A DNA stretch of 64,000 nucleotides from an uncultured Bacteroidia bacterium. Its GTDB lineage: Bacteria > Bacteroidota > Bacteroidia > Bacteroidales > UBA932. Below are positions 53,392 through 60,503 of the stretch, one piece after another. Both the position numbers and the translations under genes were made by a program. The stretch covers positions 1 to 64,000 of the forward strand of contig CACZMF010000001.1 in assembly GCA_902782225.1 (NCBI GenBank), written 5' to 3'. Below the pieces are notes generated by a model, which searched no databases, was not told the DNA's origin, and saw only the letters and a list, made by a program, of their open reading frames with translations. The number at the start of each line of letters is the position of its first letter. Positions within the stretch are counted from its first letter, which is position 1.

Positions 53392-55268
53392 TTCGCTGCG
53401 ATTAAAGTCGGTTGGAAACAAGGATCTATGCTGTATATGCCTCCTACGAGGTTCTTGATGGCCCTGGCGGGGATGCCGCCGCCCTGGAACTGCTTGTTGG
53501 TGGGCTTGCTGAACACGGTGCAGATCACGCTGTATTTCGGATCGTCGGCTGGGAAGAAGCCCACGAAGGTGCCCTGGTATTTGCGCTTGCCGCTGGCGTC
53601 GGTGTAGCCGCCTCCCTGGTAGGTGCCGAAGGAAGTGCCGGTCTTGCCCGCCACGGTGCAGCGTGCATCCTTGAGGCGCTTTGCGGTGCCTTCTTCGGTC
53701 ACGGCCTTGAGTGCGCGCGTGATGGTGTCGGCGACGGCACGGCTGCAGATCGTGGACAGCAGGGCGGGTCCGCGGCGCTCCTTGACCACTCCGTTGAGCT
53801 CTATGTCTTCGACCAGGTAGGGCTTCATCATCTTGCCCTTGTTGGCGATGGCATTGTAGAAGCAGAGTATATGGAGGGGCGTCTCGCGGGTGCCGTAGCC
53901 GTAGCCCATCACGGCCAGGTCGCTCATGCTCCAGTAGCGGTTCTTGTCCTTGGGGGATGGAATCGTCGGGGTCGCGAGGCCGTCAAGGTCGAAGTCGAAG
54001 GCTTCGCCGAGCTTGTAGCTGTGGATGTTCTCGATGAAGCGCATGGGCTTCTTGCCGTAGTTCTTCACGGCCAGGGTGCCGAACACGTAGTTGGAAGAAA
54101 TCTTGAATCCGTCGATGATGGAGATTTCCCTGGTGTTGTGTTTGCGCTCAAAGTCGGGTATGTGGTCGTCGGGGCGCATGCCCTTCACGTTGAAGTTGCC
54201 GTGGTTGGTGGGAATGGTCTCGTCCAGGCTCTTGATGTGGCCGTCGGAGAGCACCTGCATCAGGGTGACGGTCTTGAACACGGAGCCGGGCTCCATGGCA
54301 CGGCCTATCGCCATGTTGCTGACCTCTTCGAAGTCGGCCGAGCCGGCGTCGCGGTAGAGGTTGACCATGGCCCTGATGGCGCCGGTGGAGGCTTCCATCA
54401 GCACGAGGCAGGCGCCTTCCAGGTCTTCCTCCTCCTTGATTTCATCATAGAGGGAGTGCCATGCAATGTCTTGATAATCAATGTTGAGGGTGGTGCGGAT
54501 GTCCTTTCCGTCTTCGGGACGGGTCTTGGTGCTGTCGTTGTCGAGCACGCGCCCGTAGTCGGTCACCTTGAGCCATTCCTTGCCCTCGCGCCCGTGGAGC
54601 ACGTAGTCGAATTTTCCCTCCAGCCCGACGTGGGTGTTGCCCACGTCGGAGCGATTGTTCCTGACAAAACCGATGGTGCGGCGGGCCAGCTTGCCGTAGG
54701 GATAGATGCGAACGTTTTGTGGTTCGGCAATGAGTCCGCCGCGGTACCGTCCTTCACGGAAGAGCGGGAATTTGACGATACGGTTGTATAGATTTCGGTC
54801 CACCGGCTTGCCGAGGCGGAGGTACTTTTTCCCGCTCTTGCGGCCTTTGGAAATCAACTGCCAGTATTGGTCTGCTGTCTTTTCGGGGAAGACTTTGGCG
54901 AGCTCGACGCTGAGTTCTTTCGCATTTTCTAGCCACTTTTCTTCCTTGGCGGCGCCTGACTCCTTGTCTTTTGCGTACTCTTCGCGCATCACGGTGCAGT
55001 CCATCGCGATCTGATAGGTGGGGCAGGACATGGCGAGGAGGCGTCCGTTGCAGTCTATGATGTTGCCGCGCACGGGCTCGATGGCACGGGGGCGGCTTCC
55101 GGGGGTCAGCGCGCTCTCGATCTTGGGGTCGGGCTTGAAGAACAGCTGTATGCCCACGATCTTGGCGAACAGCAGCACGGAGGCGAGCAGCAGCAGCACG
55201 TAGACCACATAGAGTATGACTCCGATGCGGTCCCGCTTCTTCTTGACGTTGACTGTGTTCTCTTCCAT
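53388..55268 (-). CDS. ftsI: Peptidoglycan transpeptidase FtsI (PBP3 type)
   Basis: A 626-residue class B penicillin-binding protein. One membrane segment (about 17-40), a dimerisation/pedestal domain and the transpeptidase domain with S329-x-x-K332, S391-x-N393 and K542-T-G are visible. The chain ends about 85 residues after KTG, so the C-terminal PASTA domain found in many Bacteroidales homologues is absent. It cross-links septal peptidoglycan with FtsW. Confidence 0.95.
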   Translation of the reverse strand: MEENTVNVKKKRDRIGVILYVVYVLLLLASVLLFAKIVGIQLFFKPDPKIESALTPGSRPRAIEPVRGNIIDCNGRLLAMSCPTYQIAMDCTVMREEYAKDKESGAAKEEKWLENAKELSVELAKVFPEKTADQYWQLISKGRKSGKKYLRLGKPVDRNLYNRIVKFPLFREGRYRGGLIAEPQNVRIYPYGKLARRTIGFVRNNRSDVGNTHVGLEGKFDYVLHGREGKEWLKVTDYGRVLDNDSTKTRPEDGKDIRTTLNIDYQDIAWHSLYDEIKEEEDLEGACLVLMEASTGAIRAMVNLYRDAGSADFEEVSNMAIGRAMEPGSVFKTVTLMQVLSDGHIKSLDETIPTNHGNFNVKGMRPDDHIPDFERKHNTREISIIDGFKISSNYVFGTLAVKNYGKKPMRFIENIHSYKLGEAFDFDLDGLATPTIPSPKDKNRYWSMSDLAVMGYGYGTRETPLHILCFYNAIANKGKMMKPYLVEDIELNGVVKERRGPALLSTICSRAVADTITRALKAVTEEGTAKRLKDARCTVAGKTGTSFGTYQGGGYTDASGKRKYQGTFVGFFPADDPKYSVICTVFSKPTNKQFQGGGIPARAIKNLVGGIYSIDPCFQPTLIAAK

Positions 55269-55270
55269 CG

Positions 55271-55618
55271 CTACTTTAGCCTGGTTGCGGGGTCGGATGG
55301 TTCGGTGACCTTAGATCCCATTTGTTGCAGCATTTCATTCACTGAAGCCCGGCGGGTCAGCTTGACCACGTCGAAGGTCTTCTGGGTGTGGACGATTTCG
55401 AGTTCGCGGAGTACGGCCTTGCCCTGCTCCACCTTCGTCATCGTGGATTCTATCATCAGCGATATCCATATGACCATCGCTATGAGGAAGAATGTGTACA
55501 CGATATGGATGAAGTAACGCCCTACGTTGAGGCGAAAGAGGAATTCGCCCTTCAGTATGGCGCGGAAGCTGTTTTTCAGCCCCTGTCCCAGGTCTTGTAT
55601 TCTCCAGGTCTTCTCCAT
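55271..55618 (-). CDS. ftsL: FtsL-like division protein
   Basis: A 115-residue bitopic protein with an N-terminal cytoplasmic part (about 1-35), one membrane segment (about 37-57) and a short coiled segment. Sequence alone is weakly diagnostic. Its position between rsmH and ftsI, 2 bp from each, identifies it as the FtsL-like subunit. Confidence 0.82.
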   Translation of the reverse strand: MEKTWRIQDLGQGLKNSFRAILKGEFLFRLNVGRYFIHIVYTFFLIAMVIWISLMIESTMTKVEQGKAVLRELEIVHTQKTFDVVKLTRRASVNEMLQQMGSKVTEPSDPATRLK

Positions 55619-55619
55619 A

Positions 55620-56522
55620 TCATATCTTCTCGGCTACGCGGAGCTTGGCGCTGCGCGCGCGCGTATTTCCTTCTATTTCAGTTTCTTCGGGCACTATGGG
55701 CTTGCGGTTGATGCTCCTCAGGGGAGCGCTCGAGCGGCCATAGACGTCCTTGTCCTCATTTCCGTCAGTCCTGCCGCTGCGGATGAAGTTCTTCACCATC
55801 CTGTCCTCGAGGGAGTGGTAGGTGATGACGGCGAGCCGCCCCTGCCTGCGCAGGGAACGGGATGCGCCCTGGAGGAATTTCTCCAGGGAGCGCATCTCGT
55901 CGTTGACTTCAATCCGCAGGGCTTGAAAGACTTTCGCAAGATATTTGTGCTCCGCGAAAGAAGGCAGGGCTCCCGCCAGCGCATTGCCGAGGTCACCGGT
56001 GGTCAGAATGGGGGCCTTTGCACGGGCGGCCACTATGAGCTGGGCGGCCTTGCGGGCGTTTTCGACTTCACCGTAGATTCTGAGGATCTTTTCCAATTCT
56101 TCTTGCGTATAAGAATTGGCAATGTCGGAGGCGGTCTTGGCGCCCTGCACATTCATTCGCATATCGAGGGGAGCGTCGAAACGGAAGGAGAATCCTCTCT
56201 CTGCGGTGTCGAACTGATGGGAGCTGACACCGAGGTCTGCAAGGATGCCGTCCAGTCCGTCGGGCGCCTCGATTAGAGCGTAATTATGTATAAAACGGAA
56301 ATTGTTGTGGATCAGTTTGAAGCGGGGGTCTTCCGGGGCGTTGGCAAGGGCGTCCGCGTCGCGGTCGAAAGCGATGAGGCGGCCCTTTCCGGAAAGCCGT
56401 GAGAGTATGCCGCGGGAGTGCCCGCCGCCGCCGAAGGTGGCATCGGCATAGACGCCGTCCGGGTTCCAGACCAGGGCGTCGATACTCTCTTTGTATAATA
56501 CGGGATTATGATATTCGCTCAT
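55620..56522 (-). CDS. rsmH: 16S rRNA (cytosine-1402-N4)-methyltransferase
   Basis: A 300-residue SAM-dependent methyltransferase. HNPVLYKESIDAL start, SAM loop GGGGHS (31-36), ADLGVSSHQFD and the VITYHSLEDRMVK motif are all present. Second gene of the cluster, 11 bp after mraZ. Confidence 0.96.
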   Translation of the reverse strand: MSEYHNPVLYKESIDALVWNPDGVYADATFGGGGHSRGILSRLSGKGRLIAFDRDADALANAPEDPRFKLIHNNFRFIHNYALIEAPDGLDGILADLGVSSHQFDTAERGFSFRFDAPLDMRMNVQGAKTASDIANSYTQEELEKILRIYGEVENARKAAQLIVAARAKAPILTTGDLGNALAGALPSFAEHKYLAKVFQALRIEVNDEMRSLEKFLQGASRSLRRQGRLAVITYHSLEDRMVKNFIRSGRTDGNEDKDVYGRSSAPLRSINRKPIVPEETEIEGNTRARSAKLRVAEKI

Positions 56523-56533
56523 TGCCTGCCGTC

Positions 56534-56983
56534 CTATTTCGTGGAGAGGCTTCGGGCAATGGAGACATATTTTTCGTTACTGATGCGGGACGTCTCATAC
56601 GTCTCTTTCGCCCAGACTTCCAATTTGCTTCCAATGCCCAGGAATACCACTTCCTTGGTTACACTGATTGCGTTAAGAAGATCACGGGGGATGGAGATAC
56701 GTCCCAGTTTGGCGTCCGGCTCCACGACTTCTATGCCGCGCATGTATTCCCTCCAGAACTGGACATGCTCGTCATTGAAGAAATCGAGTTTGGACCTGGT
56801 GTCTTCGGCTTCCGCTGTCCACGCCTCATACGTGGACATCTCGAGGTAGTTGTCGAAGATTCCCTTTTTGATCACGAACCTCATATCACCACCTATCGGC
56901 ATGGCACGCCGCACGGATGCGGGCAGGACCAGCCTGCCCTTATCGTCCACCTTGGCGGTGTATGTGCCGATAAATGTGACCAT
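56534..56983 (-). CDS. mraZ: Transcriptional regulator MraZ
   Basis: From ATG 56983 (MVTFIGTYTAKVDDKGRLVLP) the product has 149 residues with two SpoVT/AbrB-like repeats (DDKGRLVLPASVRR and DAKLGRISIPRDLL). MraZ forms a ring that binds direct TGG(G/A)A repeats and controls the dcw operon. Phased TGGAA boxes lie just upstream. Confidence 0.95.
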   Translation of the reverse strand: MVTFIGTYTAKVDDKGRLVLPASVRRAMPIGGDMRFVIKKGIFDNYLEMSTYEAWTAEAEDTRSKLDFFNDEHVQFWREYMRGIEVVEPDAKLGRISIPRDLLNAISVTKEVVFLGIGSKLEVWAKETYETSRISNEKYVSIARSLSTK

Positions 56984-57004
56984 AATAATTCTTATACGCA
57001 GGTG

Positions 57005-57012
57005 CAAATATA
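57005..57012 (-). promoter_or_regulatory. -7 promoter element for the dcw cluster
   Basis: Minus strand TATATTTG, full consensus, 22 bases before the mraZ ATG. No other promoter is obvious in the 16.5-kb cluster. Confidence 0.6.
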
Positions 57013-57020
57013 ATAAAATT

Positions 57021-57077
57021 TTTCCACTTTGTTCCACCTGCTTACAAAATTTTCCACATTTTGTTGATTTTTTCCAT
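57021..57077 (-). promoter_or_regulatory. MraZ boxes: four TGGAA direct repeats phased at 10 bp
   Basis: On the minus strand (G)TGGAA boxes occur with plus-strand TCCA beginning at 57023, 57033, 57053 and 57073, spacings of 10, 20 and 20 bp. This matches the helical spacing of MraZ operators. The boxes cover the region just upstream of the -7 element, consistent with repression. Confidence 0.75.
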
Positions 57078-57082
57078 TTTTT

Positions 57083-57143
57083 GGGGGGCTCTTTCGCTCC
57101 CGCTGGAATGGATTACTGTCCAGCGGCAGCACTTGGGGCCCGC
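57083..57143 (-). repeat. Palindromic repeat family 2, copy 1 (inverted)
   Basis: Read on the minus strand, it matches the elements at 60150-60263: CCCCAAGTGC, a hairpin CCGCTGGA/TCCAGCGG (57100-57126), then GGGAGCGAAA and a C-run. Confidence 0.75.
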
Positions 57144-57162
57144 ACAGCGCCCGGCCGGGCCC

Positions 57163-57339
57163 AGCGGTGCCTGGCTATTGGATGGGGACGTCGGAGTCGG
57201 TGAAGGAGACTTTGCGGTCCTCTCCGTGCAGCGGTGCCTGGCTATTGGATGGGGACGTGGGAGTAGGTGAAGGAGACTTTGCGGTCCTCTCCGTGCTGCG
57301 GTGCCTGGCTATTGGATGGGGACGTCGGAGTCGGTGAAG
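57163..57339 (-). repeat. 67-bp tandem repeat reproducing the 3' end of the adjacent gene
   Basis: Units start at 57163, 57230 and 57297 (AGCGGTGCCTGGCTATTGG landmark, first base A, A, T). The third unit runs into the coding end of the 57309-58130 gene. On the minus strand each unit encodes a version of the C-terminal tail ending VPIQ-stop: FTDSDVPIQ, FTYSHVPIQ, FTDSDVPIQ. The period is not a multiple of three. Confidence 0.85.
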
Positions 57340-58130
57340 GTTATTTTGCCGGACTTGATGGTGAATTTGGCGTAGTAGACGTCGGAGTTGATCTCTCCGC
57401 CGGCACAGCCGGACATTGCCAGCGTGTATTGCACGCCATCGGGGAGATCGGAGGTGATGGCGGGAAGGGTCAGGCCGGAGGGGCCTTTATACAGCAGATT
57501 CTCCAGGAAATCATACTCTTCGTAGAGATCCAGGACGCTGTAGTAGAAGAAGTAGGCGTCGCTGAACACGTCCCGGATCTTCTCGTCGGTCTCGAAATCC
57601 CAGAACCACGTGCGCTCCGGGTCGGAGGGAATGATCGTGAAGCCGTTCTCCTCCGGGTGGATCGTAAAGAACAGATCCTCCTTGGTCACGGGGAGCGTGG
57701 AGAAGGGGAGCCTGTAGAGCGGGCCTATCGCCTCCTTGGTCTGGGGGTTGATCTGGAATACCAGCAGCACGAAGTCGACTCCGGACGAGAGCTTGGTCTG
57801 CTTGATCGTGCGGGGGCCTTTATAACAGAACATATCGGTAAAAGAGCCTGCCTCTCCAGTCCCCTTCAGACTATTGTAGATATCCGTGATCCATCCCAGC
57901 TGCCACTCTACAAGTTCCGTATCCGACCAGGCGGCCTGCGGCTGGTCGGCCGACATGACGCCGTAGCAGTAGCAGGCGTCCGGGTTGCCGGGCGTGACGG
58001 TGAACTGCACCTTGGTGCCTTTCACCCAGTCGATTTTCAGGTCGAAGGTGCAGGACGTGGACACGATTTTCTCCTTCGAGCAACCGGAGAGCAGCGCAAG
58101 CGCCAGGCAGATGAATGCAATCCTTTTCAT
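57309..58130 (-). CDS. Lipoprotein of unknown function
   Basis: A 273-residue lipoprotein (lipobox LSGC, cysteine at 17). The start of the mature part (FDLKIDWVKGTKVQFTVTPGNPDACYCYGVMS) resembles a fibronectin-like beta domain found in Bacteroidales lipoproteins. The C-terminal half is beta-rich and ends KITFTDSDVPIQ. No catalytic motif. Its ATG overlaps the hydrolase stop (ATGA). Two extra copies of its tail follow the stop. Confidence 0.75.
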   Translation of the reverse strand: MKRIAFICLALALLSGCSKEKIVSTSCTFDLKIDWVKGTKVQFTVTPGNPDACYCYGVMSADQPQAAWSDTELVEWQLGWITDIYNSLKGTGEAGSFTDMFCYKGPRTIKQTKLSSGVDFVLLVFQINPQTKEAIGPLYRLPFSTLPVTKEDLFFTIHPEENGFTIIPSDPERTWFWDFETDEKIRDVFSDAYFFYYSVLDLYEEYDFLENLLYKGPSGLTLPAITSDLPDGVQYTLAMSGCAGGEINSDVYYAKFTIKSGKITFTDSDVPIQ

Positions 58131-59344
58131 AGATCCTTGAACACTTTGAAAATGAACGTGACGCAGCCCGCGCCGTGGTTGCCGTATTCGCCGAAGTCGT
58201 ACTGCACATCATAGCCCTTGAACCACTGTTCGGCCTTGAGGGCGTTGACGAACGGCACGGTCCTGTCCTGCGTGCTGTGGAACAGATACATAGGGGCGTG
58301 CGGGGCGAAATTGAGCACGGAATTGCCCAGGAGCGCACGGTAGAAGCGGGCCGTCTGGCGGCTCTTCTTGTTGCGGCCTTCGGCAGTAAGGATTTCGTGC
58401 AGCGCAGTGGCGTTGATCTTCTCGTTGATCTCCTTCACCGTGTATTTCTTGGAGTTGATCCACTCTTTGTAGCCTTCCAGCAGTCTCGGCAGGAAGAAGT
58501 CTTCCATTTTCAGCCCCAGGGCCTCGCCGTCGTTGATGCCCTGCAGTATCATGGGGATCGCGCAGGGGATGCCCGTCTCATCCCACTCCATCGAGGTGTC
58601 GTAGGTGGCCGCCAGGTCGTAGGGACCGCCGCCGGCGTAGACCTTCTTGATGGGGAAGATGTCCTCGCATTCGTCCTGGATCATGTTCATCACGGCCACG
58701 GTGGTGGCGCCGCCCTGCGAGTAGCCCGCCAGGATGACCTTTTCGCTCTCGGGCTCGCGCCCGATGTGCTTCAGGTAGGGCTTGACTGCCAGCGCCATGT
58801 CCAGCACGGAGCGGGCGGTGCTCTCAGTGTGCATATATGGGTGGATGTGGTCTGCCGAGATCCCGTAACCTATGTAGTCCGCAATTGCCACCGCATAGCC
58901 TTTGGCGGCCCAGATGCCCTCCAGCGGGAAGGTTTCCGACGGGGCTTCGAAGTTCGCGCCTATTGTGTAGTGGCTCACGATGATGAGGTTCTTTATGGGA
59001 CCCTTGCGCGGGTAGAGCAGCTTGCCGGAAAGGGTGATCGGCAGGCCGTCCACGTCGTGGCCGGTGTAGGTGCCGGCAACGTGGACCAGGGAGTTGCAGT
59101 TGATTTCGCCCAGGATGTTGCGGACGATGCTGTTGGCGTCGGTGTAGGCAAGCTTGGCGTCCACGGCGGGATCCGGATTTTCCATCACCTTGATGTCGGG
59201 ATTGAGGTCCCCGCCTTCCGTGAAAACGGACGACGTGTTCAACGTGATCGGGTGGAAGGTCTCGAAATCCACCTGCTCCACTTCCGGGTGGCGGCAGGAG
59301 AGGACGGAAAGCGCCGCAAGGGTGATAATCAGGTACTTCTTCAT
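58127..59344 (-). CDS. Alpha/beta-hydrolase lipoprotein (secretory lipase/esterase-like)
   Basis: A 405-residue lipoprotein (lipobox VLSC, cysteine at 17). The nucleophile elbow GYSQGG places the catalytic serine at 209. The acid is probably the Asp in HSTQDRTVP and the base the His in YGNHGAG, near the C terminus. The layout fits secretory lipase-type hydrolases (SVRNILGE..., GYGISADHIHPY). Substrate unknown; likely an ester at the cell surface. Second gene of the operon, 3 bp after the repeat-bearing outer-membrane protein. Confidence 0.87.
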   Translation of the reverse strand: MKKYLIITLAALSVLSCRHPEVEQVDFETFHPITLNTSSVFTEGGDLNPDIKVMENPDPAVDAKLAYTDANSIVRNILGEINCNSLVHVAGTYTGHDVDGLPITLSGKLLYPRKGPIKNLIIVSHYTIGANFEAPSETFPLEGIWAAKGYAVAIADYIGYGISADHIHPYMHTESTARSVLDMALAVKPYLKHIGREPESEKVILAGYSQGGATTVAVMNMIQDECEDIFPIKKVYAGGGPYDLAATYDTSMEWDETGIPCAIPMILQGINDGEALGLKMEDFFLPRLLEGYKEWINSKKYTVKEINEKINATALHEILTAEGRNKKSRQTARFYRALLGNSVLNFAPHAPMYLFHSTQDRTVPFVNALKAEQWFKGYDVQYDFGEYGNHGAGCVTFIFKVFKDL

Positions 59345-59347
59345 AGG

Positions 59348-60079
59348 CTACCAACGGTAATTCAAGCCCACGGACACCAGCCGGGAGCCGGCCATGAATA
59401 TATGGTTCACGTTTTTGAGTGCGGCCATGAAGCCAAGGTCCACCGACCCGCACCAGTGGCCTTTCCCTACCTGGATGCCTATGGTGTTGACATCGAACAC
59501 CGGGAGGACTTCACGGGCGTCGGAGTTGTTCCACGCGAAGAGCGCCCCGGCCCCCAGCCCGGAGTAGAGCCGCACCCACTCGCGGTCCAGCCAGGTGAAG
59601 CGGACCGTGGGCAGGACGGAAAGGTCATAATTACGGGTGCGCCGGCCGTCCTGGGTCCAGCTGACACTCAGGAAGTCCACTTCGGCGCCCACGCTGACCA
59701 CCTTGCCGAGACTCCGGCGGTAGTCGGCGAAGATGTGGCCGGTGTAGCAGTGGTCGGACGCCCCTGCCGCAGGGTAGAAGACCAACTGTTCGAACAGGGG
59801 GTCTCCCCAGCCGAGGCGCAGCAGGTTCTTGTCCTGCGCACGCCCGGGGGCTTGCCCGCTTGCGGTGACTTGCGCCAGAGAGCTGGGGGCTTGCCCGCTT
59901 GCGGTGACTTGCGCCAGAGAGCTGGGGGCTTGCCCGCTTGTGGTGACTTGCGCCTGAGAGCCGGGGGCTTGCCCGCTTGCGGTGACTTGCGCCAGAGAGC
60001 TGGGGGCTTGCCCGCTTGTGGTTGCAGCGGCAAGAAGGAGGCACACCAGGAGCAGCGTAATGTGTCGCACTGTTTTCAT
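59348..60079 (-). CDS. Outer-membrane protein with a 13-residue tandem repeat after the signal peptide
   Basis: A 243-residue protein. A signal peptide (about 1-20) is followed by four full units and a part of SGQAPSSLAQVT(A/T) at 22-80. The rest (about 85-243) has alternating strands and ends LNYRW, as in small beta-barrels. Repeat units are 39 bp and keep the frame. It is first in the operon with the hydrolase and lipoprotein, with a -7 element 5 bases before its ATG. Confidence 0.8.
   Translation of the reverse strand: MKTVRHITLLLVCLLLAAATTSGQAPSSLAQVTASGQAPGSQAQVTTSGQAPSSLAQVTASGQAPSSLAQVTASGQAPGRAQDKNLLRLGWGDPLFEQLVFYPAAGASDHCYTGHIFADYRRSLGKVVSVGAEVDFLSVSWTQDGRRTRNYDLSVLPTVRFTWLDREWVRLYSGLGAGALFAWNNSDAREVLPVFDVNTIGIQVGKGHWCGSVDLGFMAALKNVNHIFMAGSRLVSVGLNYRW
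59840..60016 (-). repeat. In-frame 39-bp minisatellite
   Basis: About 4.5 copies of a 39-bp unit; the landmark CTTGCCCGCT on the plus strand recurs every 39 bp from 59851. Units differ by single substitutions, so copy number may vary between strains. Confidence 0.85.
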
Positions 60080-60083
60080 AGCG

Positions 60084-60091
60084 CAAACCTA
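60084..60091 (-). promoter_or_regulatory. -7 promoter element for the outer-membrane protein operon
   Basis: Minus strand TAGGTTTG, full consensus, ending 5 bases before the ATG at 60079; a near-leaderless mRNA is predicted. Confidence 0.5.
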
Positions 60092-60093
60092 CG

Positions 60094-60131
60094 AAAAAAA
60101 AGCGCCAAGTGCAACAGGGACAGGCGCTTTT
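60094..60131 (-). terminator. Terminator of the M6 protease transcript
   Basis: A 9-bp stem (AAAAGCGCC with GGCGCTTTT) followed on the minus strand by a run of T. It leaves a repeat-filled 3' untranslated region of about 370 nt after the protease gene. Confidence 0.7.
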
Positions 60132-60149
60132 GCGACGGCGGGGAAGGGC

Positions 60150-60263
60150 CGCCCCCAAGTGCCGCCGCTGGACAGAAAATCCTTCCAGCGGGAGCGAAAA
60201 AGCCCCCAGGTGCCGCCGCTGGAGCGAAAATCTTTCCAGCGGGAGCGGAACGGCGGGAGCGAA
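60150..60263 (+). repeat. Palindromic repeat family 2, copies 2 and 3 in tandem
   Basis: Two units (about 60150-60209 and 60202-60263). Each has CCCC(A)AGGTGCCG-type lead, hairpin CCGCTGGA/TCCAGCGG (60165-60191 and 60216-60242) and the GGGAGCGAAA tail. They match the inverted copy at 57083-57143. Confidence 0.8.
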
Positions 60264-60265
60264 AG

Positions 60266-60356
60266 CTCGGCGGGCAGCAGGGATCAGCCTCCCGCTACAA
60301 AATTTCAGCGCATTCGCTCGAAATTTCAAGGTCGGCTGACCCTGCCGCCCGCCGAG
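60266..60356. repeat. Palindromic repeat family 1, copy 2
   Basis: A 91-bp two-tier hairpin. The outer arm from CTCGGCGGGC to CAGCC pairs with GGCTG...GCCCGCCGAG with one mismatch and one bulge. The core (CAGCCTCCCGCTACAAAATT, the AAATTTC/GAAATTT inner stem and TTTCAAGGTCGGCTG) is shared with 39509-39589. Confidence 0.82.
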
Positions 60357-60428
60357 CCCTCTCAACCGAGCCCTCTCAACCGAGCCCTCTCAACCGAGCC
60401 CTCTCAACCGAGCCCTCTCAACCGAGCC
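60353..60428 (+). repeat. 14-bp tandem array next to family 1 copy 2
   Basis: Five exact units of CGAGCCCTCTCAAC (60353-60422) and a partial sixth. The array starts on the last bases of the palindrome. The remaining gap to 60503 holds nothing recognisable. Confidence 0.88.
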
Positions 60429-60503
60429 TTTTCAGCCATGGCTCCGGGAACGTTTTGCCGACTCTCCTCCAGAACCCACTGAACGCTGAACTTCTTCCAG
60501 GGC

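Noticed and set aside
60353-60428. CRISPR or direct-repeat attachment site
   Set aside because: Five adjacent 14-bp units with no spacers and no integrase nearby; a simple tandem array.
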